A stretch of DNA of 64,000 bases from Cryptomeria japonica (taxonomy: Eukaryota > Streptophyta > Pinopsida > Cupressales > Cupressaceae). The stretch lies in assembly GCF_030272615.1 (NCBI RefSeq), contig NC_081407.1, positions 101,787,897 through 101,851,896 of the forward strand. The letters are read 5' to 3'. Positions within the stretch are counted from its first letter, which is position 1. Every line of letters starts with the position of its first letter. The position numbers and the translations under genes were made by a program. Shown here in pieces: positions 25,301 through 34,240 of the stretch. The notes beneath the pieces are model-generated. The model did not search any database. It was not told the DNA's origin and was given only the letters and a program-made list of their open reading frames with translations.

Positions 25301-25386
25301 CTTTGTCTCCTTCTCTCTTTGTGCTTGAATTTCATCCACTATCATTGTCTTCCTTTATTTCTTCTGATGTTTCTTAGAACCCATCT
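22358..25386 (-). pseudogene. transposase-like gene of the DNA transposon
   Basis: The minus strand opens at ATG 25386 (MGSKKHQKK) and can be followed with stops and frameshifts to 22358. A lysine-rich, acidic N-terminal part (25267-24845) leads to a central block (24691-24410) with HWRTYHT-type spacing not evident. The core block has VVDFAENYTL (about 23705-23735), IWSDNYTGKFKNA (about 23430-23466) and VGHGKGEHDGAS (about 23325-23355). An intron of 121 nt (22744-22864, GTAAAA...GCACAG) separates it from a C-terminal exon with APGDNEEGTEYWLALC and GSMVVVGTWL. The three acidic motifs could be a DDE/D-type triad. I recall similar uncharacterised eukaryotic proteins with a SDG..QFK..GHGK..DG pattern, but cannot name a superfamily. 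Confidence 0.62.
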
Positions 25387-25561
25387 TTACAAACTCCTCT
25401 TCAAAAATTAATATCTATTTACCGAGTTCTTCATAAATTTGTGTAAAAAATATTAAAAAGTAGTGCCAAATGTTGTAAAAAATGTTTGTCAGTACGGATT
25501 TCAATGATAGTGTGGTAAATTGATGCAATATGTCTTTTTTCTGATAGTAATGGTTATTTAG

Positions 25562-25682
25562 GAATGGGGGGGCTTGTTATTTAAATAACGGGGCCCGTTT
25601 CTAAAACGAGGGCCCGTTCCTAAATCCAACGGTCAAAAAAAGGAATGGACCCCCATTTTGAAAACGGGGGCTTGTTCTGTGG
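25562..25682. repeat. right GC-rich subterminal repeats
   Basis: It holds five or so GGGGGCCC-type motifs (for example ACGGGGCCCGTT at about 25590) in both orientations, separated by A/T runs, like the block near the left end. It begins the right terminal arm, which continues to 26535. Confidence 0.75.
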
Positions 25683-26535
25683 AATTTGATTCCACAACTC
25701 GCTACTTGCGTCAGGATTAGGCTAAAGATAGGCCTGGGATGGCCACACCTGAGACATGGACCTGGAAATTCAAATGTCTATGAAAATGAACTTCTGAAAT
25801 AGGTTACGTGCCTGTAATTAGAGAATTTTTATATGAAATTAAAACCCATTTCAGATTATACTGTCTAGATTCTAAATATGTAAATTTATTTAAATATTAA
25901 TTATTTTAACTATTTTTCATTTAATTTATACTAAATCGGGTCCAAAAACTTGAAATATTAACTAATTTTGTTAATTTAATAACTTCTTTATTTTAATGAA
26001 TTTAAAAAAAAAAATTATATGTCATCAATCTACACAAAATTATTTTCTATTTAAAAAAAATTAAAAAAATGTTAAGTTTACGTCAAATTATGTGGGGCGT
26101 ACATGTCAAATTTGTAAAAAGATAATTATGGTCATTAAAAAATTAATTAATTTTTTTAAAAAAAAAAAAAAGAAAAATATGCTCATCAATCTTTAGTGTG
26201 TTACAAACCATTTCCCAAAATGGTTTGAGAAAATAATTTTAATTGTGTCAAAAAGTGTGGGTCGTACACATGCATGGTATGGTCCTAAAACAGGTATTTT
26301 TTAAACATAGTTTTTAGAACTCAATTAAAAAAGTTATTTTTTATTATGTGGGTTTTAAAATTAATTACAAATTTGGAAAGTACACTCAAAGGGCCATCTT
26401 TTATATTGCTAACTTTTTCCAAGATTCAATCTCTAAGTGTTTCAAAATTTAAGCTCAAATGAGACAAAATCTAAAAATCAGGGAAAACACTTCTACTTTT
26501 TGGCCAAAAAGTGGACTCAATTTCTTGCACTGACC
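25683..26535. repeat. right terminal arm of the DNA transposon
   Basis: This non-coding AT-rich arm is conserved with 31915-32755 in the short derivative, starting at the GATTCCACAAC segment and running through TCAGGGAAAACACTTC. The conservation shows the arm belongs to the mobile unit. It ends with the inverted repeat at 26513-26535. Confidence 0.8.
26513..26535 (-). repeat. right terminal inverted repeat of the DNA transposon
   Basis: On the plus strand it reads GGACTC...CTTGCACTGACC. Its reverse complement shares AGTGCAAG and GAGTC with the left end at the same spacing. ATG follows immediately (26536-26538). Confidence 0.7.
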
Positions 26536-26879
26536 ATGACATCAGTTTTTTATATATTATTAGAGAAATTATTCATTCTAAAATGATGTGGTGGTGCTAC
26601 TACTCAGGGGGAGTAGTCAACTGTATGGTTCAAAGGGTTTATGATTTATCTTTTATATTTATGTCACACCTTTGGCATTGATGTCAAAGGGCGAGATATA
26701 TATTCATTAGGGGGAGAGATTAGAGCTTAATAGAGATATCATTCACAGGGGGAGTTTGGATTATTGGTTGAGCACTTCAGTGCTATATCATTTTGTGGGA
26801 AATTGTTGGTTGTTTGGCATTTCTTGGCACTTGGATGTTTTTCACATTTAGTGTTGCCATCAATGCCAAAGGGGGAGAT
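26536..26879 (+). other. copia A 3' untranslated region and polypurine tract
   Basis: The segment contains repeated AGGGGGAGA purine runs and ends with AAAGGGGGAGAT immediately before the TGTTGG start of an LTR. It parallels 37840-38097 of copia B. No coding sequence. Confidence 0.75.
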
Positions 26880-28126
26880 TGTTGGAAATTTGTAGGAATT
26901 GATTATGTGTTACATTGATTTTTTTTCATTGATGTCAACACTAGCCTTTTGGTTGTTTACCAATTTCCGGTTGGTTCCGGTAGAGTGGTTAAATATGATC
27001 CGCTATGCTCCAGTATGCTTTGGTTTGTGGAATTGGTTTTGATCAGTCATCCATGTGCTCCTAATGTGTATTATGATCATTTGGTTCAATATTTAATGGC
27101 TCATATTCTATCACTTGTTCTAGTAAGCCTTTTGGTCGTTGGTAAGGGTTTTACCAGCAGAGCTTTATTGAAGATCTTTGGATGCACTTGATAAGTGGTG
27201 TTAGTGCAGCTTCTAGATGGATTTCGAGATAATGTTGGTTATCTTGTTCATGTTCCTATTGATTCATGTTGCTGGATTTTGTTTATGGTGACCTATTTTG
27301 GGTCTAGTCTTATTCTGCTAGGTTATGGACCAATTTATGTAACATGTTGGTGGATGATCCCGATGCGTTATCGGATGGATTTATTGATTGGATTATATTG
27401 TATTGATCCTAGGACAAATTGGATGATCATTAGATTGTGAGTTTATGTTGTGAATTTATTACATTTTAGGTGACCGACCTACTTGTTTAGGTCCCAGGTT
27501 GAAATATATATAATGTAAGATCTCTTTGTAGATAATTATCATGGGTATTTGTAATGATTTGTGTACGAATAATGTTGTAATCATATGCAAAGGTTTTGGT
27601 TGATCATAAGTGATCGAATTGGGTTTGTAAGAGAGGTTTAAGACCTCTAGTACTGAGCTTAACCAGAAGTGTACTCAAGCATAGGAGATGCTATCTTTGC
27701 AGTTCACTCCTCTTTCCAGATTGTAGTCTGGACTTATTTTGTAGTCAGTGGGGCTCCTTTTTTGATGAGCAGTGCACTCTAGGCTATTGGCCTTCCTGCA
27801 TGTGTAGGCCCCTCATTTTGTAATCACATACTTACTACAAAAGTATTATTTGACTCTGGGTAGGCTTCGCACCGTGGTTTTTCCTTTTACCATGTTTTCC
27901 ATGTACAAATCTTGGTGTCATGTGTTATGAATGGATGGTAACTATTTTGTGATTTATGTTTATGCTTAATTACTATATCTGGTATTCTGATATTTAGGCT
28001 ATGCATTCTGGCATTGAGTTTATGTGTTTCGATAATGAGATTTTGAATGCTTAAAGTTATGTAATTTGTCGACAACTTATTCAACCCCCGTCCCGGTTGT
28101 CCTCCAGTTATTTGAGCTATCTAACA
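26880..28126 (+). repeat. 3' LTR of copia A
   Basis: Starts TGTTGGAAATTTG after the polypurine tract and probably ends CTATCTAACA. The 3' half has the pattern of this copia family: a CCAGATTGTAGTCTGGA segment, GGTAGGCTTCGCACC, TGGTTTTTCC and a C-rich CAACCCCCGTCCC just before the end. The same landmarks are found in copia B's 5' LTR (28300-28660). The exact right end is inferred. Confidence 0.75.
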
Positions 28127-28673
28127 TTATATTCATGTAATTTAGGCATGGTGGTTGTGTCTACATTATCAGAGTGGTGTATGTGCCAATAAGAGAATTC
28201 ATCTTTTGGTGTGGTGTATTGAGAAGAGAGTGTTTCAGGACAGAAAAAATATGCTTAACTAGGATTGTCATCAAGTGTTTGGAGATGCTATTCTTTCAGT
28301 TCATCTTAGCCAGATTGTAGTCTGAATATTATTGTAAGGTAGTGAACCTTCCTTGAGGGTTGTATCCTTCTGGGTCATCATATTTTGAGTAGTGAGCTCT
28401 AGGAAGTGTGTGTGAGTGCATGTGCATTCCCCATTGTAATATTTACACATACTACTATAGAGTATCATCTTATTATGGGTAGGTTCCTGCCATGGTTTTT
28501 CCCTTAACTAGGTTTTCTACATCAAAAATCTTTGTGTTGTGTGTGTTGTTATTATTATTTTTATCTTTATTCTTGTTGTAGTTGATCAGATCTAAAATTG
28601 TGCTCAAATTGTTTAATCTAGTTAAAACAGATTCACCCCCCCTCTTAGTTTTCCTTCATTGTTGTTGCCAACA
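28127..28673 (+). repeat. 5' LTR remnant of copia B
   Basis: Ends GTTGTTGCCAACA directly before the primer site, after a C-rich CACCCCCCCTC stretch. Landmarks AGATTGTAGTCTGAA and GGTAGGTTCCTGCC match the LTR family of copia A. The left part is missing, cut off where copia A's 3' LTR ends. Confidence 0.7.
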
Positions 28674-28675
28674 AT

Positions 28676-28688
28676 TGGTATCAGAGCC
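28676..28688 (+). promoter_or_regulatory. primer binding site of copia B
   Basis: TGGTATCAGAGCC, the usual plant copia site complementary to the 3' end of initiator Met-tRNA, two bases after the LTR end. Confidence 0.93.
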
Positions 28689-28727
28689 AAGTTCTCTAGA
28701 AGAATCTTAACCGCTTGAGGAGATATG

Positions 28728-30950
28728 GGATGGCAACCTGTGTTCAAGAAAGAGATTTGATTAAAACAATTACACTATCTGGAAGGATCAGATGGAGTGT
28801 CATTTGAAGTTTTTTGGAGAATATTATTGGAAGATTACAAAGAAAGCCTACATTGTTCCTCAGAATGGTTTGATTGCTATTGTTGAGATCAAGGATACCT
28901 AACATAACATAAGAGCTAAGGAAGCATTGTTGAGTGCCTTGACCGATTCAGAGATGACTAATGTAATGGGACTTTAGACTGCACATGAGATATAGGAGAA
29001 GTTAGGGACCTTGTATGAAGGAGATAAACATGTCAAAGTTGCTAAGTTGTAGAGTTTGAAAGGAAAGTACGAGATGTTGAAGATGGGAGATGATGAGAAC
29101 ATATGAACCTTTATGGCTAAGGTGAATGAACTTATCATGAACATCAGATGTGTTGGTGGAACTCTTGAGGAAGATGAGATTGTTGCTAAAGTGTTGAGAT
29201 CTAGTTTGACTCCTCCTTACAAATATAAAGTTGCTTCTATTGATAAGATCTGGACTATGACTAATATGAAAAGAGACATGTTGGTTGGTGTAAAGTGGAA
29301 AAATCAAACCCTAGGCATTCCCCCACTCCATGGAGAGAGAAAGGAGGTCACTAGGGTTGACGGTTTTCACTTAGGAGAGAATTTACATTCAAAAGAGGGG
29401 TTGAAACCCACGAGATCCAATCTCACACAATGCAAGACTGGATTCTAAATGAGTTTCAAGGGTTACGACATCAAGGATACCCTCTTTTGTAAAGAATGTA
29501 GATAGAATGATTGAGCTAGGAATGCATGTAAAGAAAGAAAGATTCGCTTATAAACAGAGATACGGATACGGGATGAAGCTGTGGACCTGAAATTAGTAGT
29601 AAAATGTCAAGATGATGCTGTCTGAAAAATTTGAGCGAAAGTTGACAGGACGATGGCGCCCGGAGTGCACACAGTCCTCCGAAAAATCTGCGAGATGAAG
29701 GTGGATCTGTTCGTCTCTACACAAGGATTCTAGATCTTCAATTACAGCCGTGTACCTGCAACCTACACACAGAAAAGAGAGGATGATTGGGGGGTTAGGG
29801 ATTAGGGGTTTGCCTTTAGGTCAAACCCCAGTTTTGAAATTAACCAAGAAATGAGAATGCTATAAATGTAAATGTTTGTAATGTAACAAGTACTGATACC
29901 TTGTTGTAAGAATGTTTGTATTCTTACATGCGAAGGTGTAATGAAAGTTGTATTTTGTATGTTGTAGGTGATCTCCTCTTCAATAGTTGAATCCTTGTCT
30001 TGAATGCAACACCTAGCCTTGAATGGAGACTTAGAATGCTCAATTGCTTGAAGGAATGCTTGAATGCTTGAATGTTTGAATGTTTGAATATCACTTCCAC
30101 GTCTTGCTCTTGTTTATTTCCTTCCTCCCTTTCTAGGAGAGGAAAATTAGTTTATATACTTGTCAATTAGGGTTAGAAGACTGATTTTTCCGACCTTAGG
30201 CCGACCTAGAAGCATTGTTTTCTGAATTGCAAACTTAAAGACCTGATGCCCAATAAGAGACTGGGACCAAAATAGGGCTAGGGACCAGGGTGCTGGGTGC
30301 CATGGTCCTGGAAGACCAGGGCACTAAGTGCCATGGTCCTGGAGGACCAGGGCGCTGGGCGCCATGGTCCCACCTCCCGGAACAACAGGGTGCAAGGAAG
30401 GATCAGGCCAAGGTGTAGAAATATGCAGTTTTTGATGTCGCAAATAGGTTTCGGGGTCTCCATTCAGGTTCAACGTTGTGCTACCATCGTGAAGACCCAA
30501 ATGCAGTTGAAATTGCAAGTGTCGCAATTTTAGGATGCTACAGTTGGTGAACTTGCTACTTTTGAGTTGAGTGAATTTGAAGAATCACATGGTAAATTTG
30601 ATACCATATTTAAAGCCTATGTATCTGGAAAGTAGAAGTATGATCTGAGAGAGAGTTCATCTAGGGTTTTGAGATATGAAAGAGAAATGAGATAGATGGA
30701 AGAATAGGAAAAAGAGTTGGATGATATTGAAGCACTTATTACTCAAAGATTGCCCAAGGGAGCCAGTAAGTATGATGGAAAGTTACCTTTGAAATGTTTC
30801 TCTTGTAATAAGATAGGACATTTTTCTTCTGTGTGTCCTTAAAGAATGTCAAGATATGGTAAGCATGATAAATTTGATCAGAATGATAGGTATGAGAGAC
30901 ATGGTAAGTATGACAAGTCTCATAAGCCTAACCAAAAGTACAAATATTTA
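28728..30950 (+). pseudogene. gag: copia B gag, interrupted by a solo LTR
   Basis: The capsid-type region is readable from about 28910, with AHEI, EKLGTLYEGDKHVKVAKL, SLKGKYEMLKM, the open stretch 29113-29288 (LIMNIRCVGG, VLRSSLTPPYKYKV) and RDMLVG. A solo LTR then interrupts. Coding resumes at 30546 with ELATFELSEFEE and ends in a zinc knuckle CFSCNKIGHFSSVC (C-X2-C-X4-H-X4-C) at about 30796-30840. Removing the LTR and one GTTGG restores the phase across the junction. Several stops and at least one frameshift are present upstream. Gag forms the virus-like particle and binds RNA. Confidence 0.85.
29289..30542 (-). mobile_element. gypsy (Tat-like) solo LTR, 1254 bp
   Basis: Flanked by GTTGG at 29284-29288 and 30543-30547. 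On the minus strand it starts TGTAGCATCC, like the Tat LTRs, and ends CTTTACA. Near the minus-strand 5' end (30271-30365) are three tandem units of about 32 bp with GGACCAGGGC...GGCGCCATGGTCC, self-complementary and related to motifs in the 1657-bp LTRs. No internal region remains, so it arose by recombination between two LTRs. Confidence 0.9.
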
Positions 30951-31029
30951 TGCTTTTGATGGTGTGACAGATGAAGAATCAGTGAATTCATAAGATGAAT
31001 TTGTATTTATTGCTATCAAGGATGATGAT

Positions 31030-31552
31030 TTGGTACCAGTGAATTCTACAAGATGCATTTTTGAGGAGAAAGCTTTGGTTTCTAAGATTGGAAAGAAAGA
31101 TGAATGGGTAATTGACAATGGTTTTTCACGTCATATGATACGTGATAAAAGAAAATTTATGAATATGCACAAGTATAATGATGGTATAGTGAGATTGGGT
31201 GATGATAAAGCTTTTGTGATTCGTGGTAGAGGTTCTATTTATTTTGATGGTTGGATAGATGGTTGATAAGGGATATGATTTGCAATTCAAGAATGGTAAA
31301 TGCAAGATTTTGAATGTCTCAAGTATAGAGATTGAATCAAGGACTAAGACTAAACATAATATTTGATTTCTTAGATAGATGAAAGTTGGTTGTGGCATAG
31401 AAGGATGTGTCATTTTAATTTTGACTACATGATTAAGATAAGTTCTACTCAAGGTGTTAGAGATTTACCTAAAATTGTGAAACCTTCTAATCCAGTATGT
31501 AAAGAATGTCAGTTAGGAAAGAAAACAAGAACTTCATTTAAGAGCAAGTAGT
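31030..31552 (+). pseudogene. copia B protease and GAG-pre-integrase region
   Basis: The protease stretch reads WVIDNGFSRHM (D-N-G where D-S-G is usual), then VRLGDDKAFVIRGRGSI. Stops follow at 31264. The GAG-pre-integrase part is degraded but readable near 31380-31550 (WHRRMCHFNFDYM in one phase, CKECQLGKKTRTSFKS). It stops where the short DNA transposon derivative begins. Confidence 0.8.
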
Positions 31553-31554
31553 AG

Positions 31555-32755
31555 GGCAAGTGCAAGGTAATGAGTCACAAATTCGCGGAAGTCCACATAT
31601 TGGAAAACGCGTTCTTATAAACGAGGGCCTGTTTTCAAAAAACGGGGGCCTGTTTATGCTTTGGGCTCCCGAGCCGAAAGGTAATGGGGGTCCGAAGCAA
31701 AAAAAAATGGGCCCCCATTTTGTTCTAAAATGGGGGCCCGCTTTTAAACAAAACGGGGGCCCGTTTTTTAGAAACGGGGGCCTGTTTTTAAAAACGGGGG
31801 CCCGTTTCTGAAAACGGGGGCCCGTTTTGTTTAAAAGCGGACCCCCGTTTCTAAATGGCATTTTTCCTTTTTTTTCCACAAGCCGCCCTTGTTTGAAAAC
31901 GGGGGCCCATTTTGTGGAAGTTGATTCCACAACCCACCACTTGGCTCGGGATTAGGCCCGGGATAGGCCTGGGATGGCCACACCTGAGACATGGACCTAC
32001 AAATTCAAATCTCCATGAATGAAAGCACAAATATGAACTTCAGAAATAGTTTACGCACCTCTAATTAGAGAATTTATATACGAAATTAAAACCCATTTCA
32101 GATTATACTGTCTAGATTCTAAATATGTAAATTTATTTAAAAATTGATTACTTTAACTATTTTTTATTTAATTTATACTAAATCGGGTCCATAAATTTGA
32201 AATATTAACTAATTTTGTTAATTTAATAACTTTTTTATTTTAAAGAATTTTGGAAAAAAAATTATATGTCATCAATCTACACAAAATTCTTTTGTATTTA
32301 AAAAAAAAAAAATCAAAAAATGTTAAGTTTACATCAAATTATGTGGGTCGTACACGTCAAATTTTTAAAAAGATAATTACAGCCATTAAAAAATTAATTT
32401 TAAAAAAATATTTGAAAAAAAAATACAGAAAAATATGCTCATCAATCTTCAGTGTGTTACAAACCATTTCCTAAAATGGTTTAAGAAAAAAATTTTAATT
32501 GTGTCAAAAAGTGTGGGTCGTACACATGCATGGTATGGTCCTGAAACAGGCATTTTTAAAACATAGTTTTCAGAACTCCATTCAAAAAGTTATTTTTTAT
32601 TATGTGGGTATTAAAATAAATTATATATTTGGAAAGTACACTCAGAGAGCTATCTTTTATATTGCTCACTTTTTCCAAGATTCAATCTCTAAGTGTTTCA
32701 AAATTTAAGCTCAAATGAGACAAAATCTGAAAATCAGGGAAAACACTTCCACATT
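31555..32755 (+). mobile_element. 1.2 kb non-autonomous derivative of the DNA transposon
   Basis: The left end GGCAAGTGCAAGG and the next 35 bases match 2678 onward. The GC-rich block (31613-31915) is the richest copy of the GGGGGCCC motif. The rest matches the right arm 25683-26500 almost collinearly. It therefore has both terminal arms and none of the genes. It stops at about ACATTTT, some 45 bases before the expected right terminus, and about 45 bases of copia integrase sequence are missing on the far side, so a deletion removed the right end with adjoining target. Confidence 0.82.
31613..31915. repeat. GC-rich GGGGGCCC motif array in the short derivative
   Basis: About ten motifs of the form AAACGGGGGCCCGTTTT occur at roughly 20-25 base spacing, some in the reverse orientation (GGGCCCCCAT, GGACCCCCG). 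The unit is close to a palindrome. It creates spurious open frames on both strands. Confidence 0.85.
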
Positions 32756-33500
32756 TTGTGTAGTCCTACAAGAGTGAGAAGTGTGCAAGGTGATAGATAT
32801 TTCATGTTGTTGATTGATGACTACTGTAGAATGATGTGGGTTACTTTTCTAAGGGATAAATCAGAAGCACTAGAGAAATGCAAGATATTTGAAGCATCTA
32901 AAGTGGAGACAGAGGCAAGATTGAAGTTCAAATGTCTAAGAACTGATAGAGGAGGAGAACTCACATCCAGTGAGTTTGATTCATTTTGTGAAACAAATGG
33001 AATTAGAAGACAGTTATCCGCTCCTAAAACCCCACAACAGAATGAACTTGTTGAAATGAAGAACATAACTATTTTGGATGTTGCTAGAACTATGTTGATT
33101 GAAGGAGATGTTGCAAAGACCTTTTGGAGAGAATTTATTAGCATTGTTATTTACACATTCAATTGGGTGCATATAAAACGTGATTTCGGTTAGACTCCTT
33201 TTGAGTAATGGTTCGATCATGTTCTTATTGTTAGATATTATAGAGTTTTTGGAAGAAAATGTTATATCAAAAGTGATGAGGATATAGGAAAGTTTGATGC
33301 AATTTTTGATGAAGAAATCTTCTTGGGTTATTCTACTAGAAAAGGCTTACTGGTGTTACAATAAGAGGTTGAAGAAGATAGTGGAAAGTGCAAATGTGAA
33401 GGTAGATGAATACCATGGAAAGAAGAACAAAGCATGCAGATATGAGTTTGATGATCATGATATTGTTTCAAAGCAAGTGTAGACTAAGAACCTAAATCAA
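32756..33500 (+). pseudogene. copia B integrase core
   Basis: Integrase resumes at LCSPTRVRSVQGDRYFMLLIDDYCRMMWV, with the first catalytic aspartates of the core, then LRTDRGGELTSSEF (second aspartate present) and TPQQNELVEMKN, where the glutamate position is preserved as E. It continues to about 33200 (FNWVHIKRDFG) before a stop, then degraded sequence through the KKIVESANVKVDEYHGKKN linker. Missing residues between the pre-integrase part and LCSPTR correspond to about 15 codons lost at the insertion. Confidence 0.88.
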
Positions 33501-33685
33501 AATGCTCTTGTAGAGATATTAATCTGGATATTTCTGTTGTCGGTGAAGAAGTTTAAGAACTTGAGAATCAAAATAATTAGAAGACTCTGAGGTATCTAAA
33601 ATTAAATCATTCAAAGAATCAGATTATTGGTGACAAAAACAAAGCTGTGATGGCTAGGAGAAGGATTGCTACTGAAGAAATATGA

Positions 33686-34235
33686 TTGATTTCCAAGATT
33701 GAACCTAAAGATGTTGTTGAAGCTTGTAAGGATGAGAATTGGATAAAAGATATGGAAAAAGAGTTGAATCAAAGTGAGAAGTATAACACATGGGAACTTG
33801 TTCCGAGACTTAAAGACAAAAATGTGATTGGTACAAAATGGGTGTTTTGGAATAAATTGTATGAAGCTGGTGAAGTGGTAAGAAACAAAGCAAGATTGGT
33901 ATGTAAAATATGCTCTCAGATGGAAGGGATTTATTGTGAGGAGACATTTTCTCCAATAGCTAGAATTGAAGCTATTAGATTACATCTTGCATATGCTTCT
34001 TATAAGAATTTCAAGGTATATTATATGGATGTCAAGTCAACCTTTCTGAATGGAGATTTGGAAGAGGAAGTCTACATTGCACAACTAGATAGATTTTCAT
34101 TATCAAATCAAGGAGACATGGTATGCAGATTGAAGAAAGAATTATATGGACTTAAACAAGCCCCTACACCATAGTATGCTGGATTCAACAAGTATTTGAT
34201 GAAGTTGGGATTTTGTAAAGGTGCTATTGATAGTA
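33686..34235 (+). pseudogene. copia B reverse transcriptase, N-terminal part
   Basis: Open for 162 codons: WIKDMEKELNQSEKYNTWELVPR, GTKWVFWNK, NKARLVCKICSQMEG, FSPIARIEAIRLHLAYA, YYMDVKSTFLNGDLEEEVYI, CRLKKELYGLKQAP. A stop at 34172 precedes the IDSNL segment that is cut at 34240 by the 2.57 kb insertion. The second half resumes at 36818 in the same phase. Confidence 0.9.
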
Positions 34236-34240
34236 ACTTA

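Larger units (their letters stand above)
2678..26535. mobile_element. 23.9 kb TIR DNA transposon with two convergent genes, host to a nested retrotransposon
   Basis: The left end starts GGAAAGTGCAAGG and the right end is CTTGCACTGACC. Read inward, both ends share AGTGCAAG and, five bases further in, GAGTC, so they are imperfect inverted repeats of about 22 bp. ATG lies just outside each end and may be a 3-bp target duplication. The flanks are two halves of one copia element. Inside, in order, are GC-rich subterminal repeats, A/C-rich repeats, a palindrome array, a plus-strand gene, a minus-strand transposase-like gene, and a second GC-rich block with a non-coding right arm of about 850 bp. 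Removing the nested Tat element and one GAAAT leaves about 11.3 kb. A short derivative with the same ends lies at 31555-32755. The superfamily is not identified: a 3-bp duplication recalls CACTA elements, but the termini and transposase do not. Confidence 0.72.
1..28126 (+). mobile_element. Ty1/copia retrotransposon A, 3' portion, split by a DNA transposon
   Basis: Integrase, reverse transcriptase and RNase H reading frames run in copia order from the left edge to about 2640. The 3' untranslated region, polypurine tract and 3' LTR are found at 26536-28126. The two parts are separated by the DNA transposon at 2678-26535. Joining them gives a sequence that parallels the uninterrupted 3' region of copia B (37810-38097), including the shared CTACTCAG stretch and the final GGGGGAGAT tract. 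The 5' LTR, gag and protease lie outside the window. The 3' LTR end abuts what looks like the rest of copia B's 5' LTR, so A probably inserted into B. Confidence 0.8.

Noticed and set aside
2678-26535. Assignment of the DNA transposon to CACTA/EnSpm, hAT or Mutator
   Set aside because: The termini do not start CACTA, CAGGG or with long terminal repeats, the duplication is not 8 or 9 bp, and the transposase motifs do not match what I know of those groups.
31538-31930. 130-codon minus-strand frame and its plus-strand counterpart, both rich in Gly, Pro and Phe
   Set aside because: They are produced by the repeated GGGGGCCC motif and have no other support.
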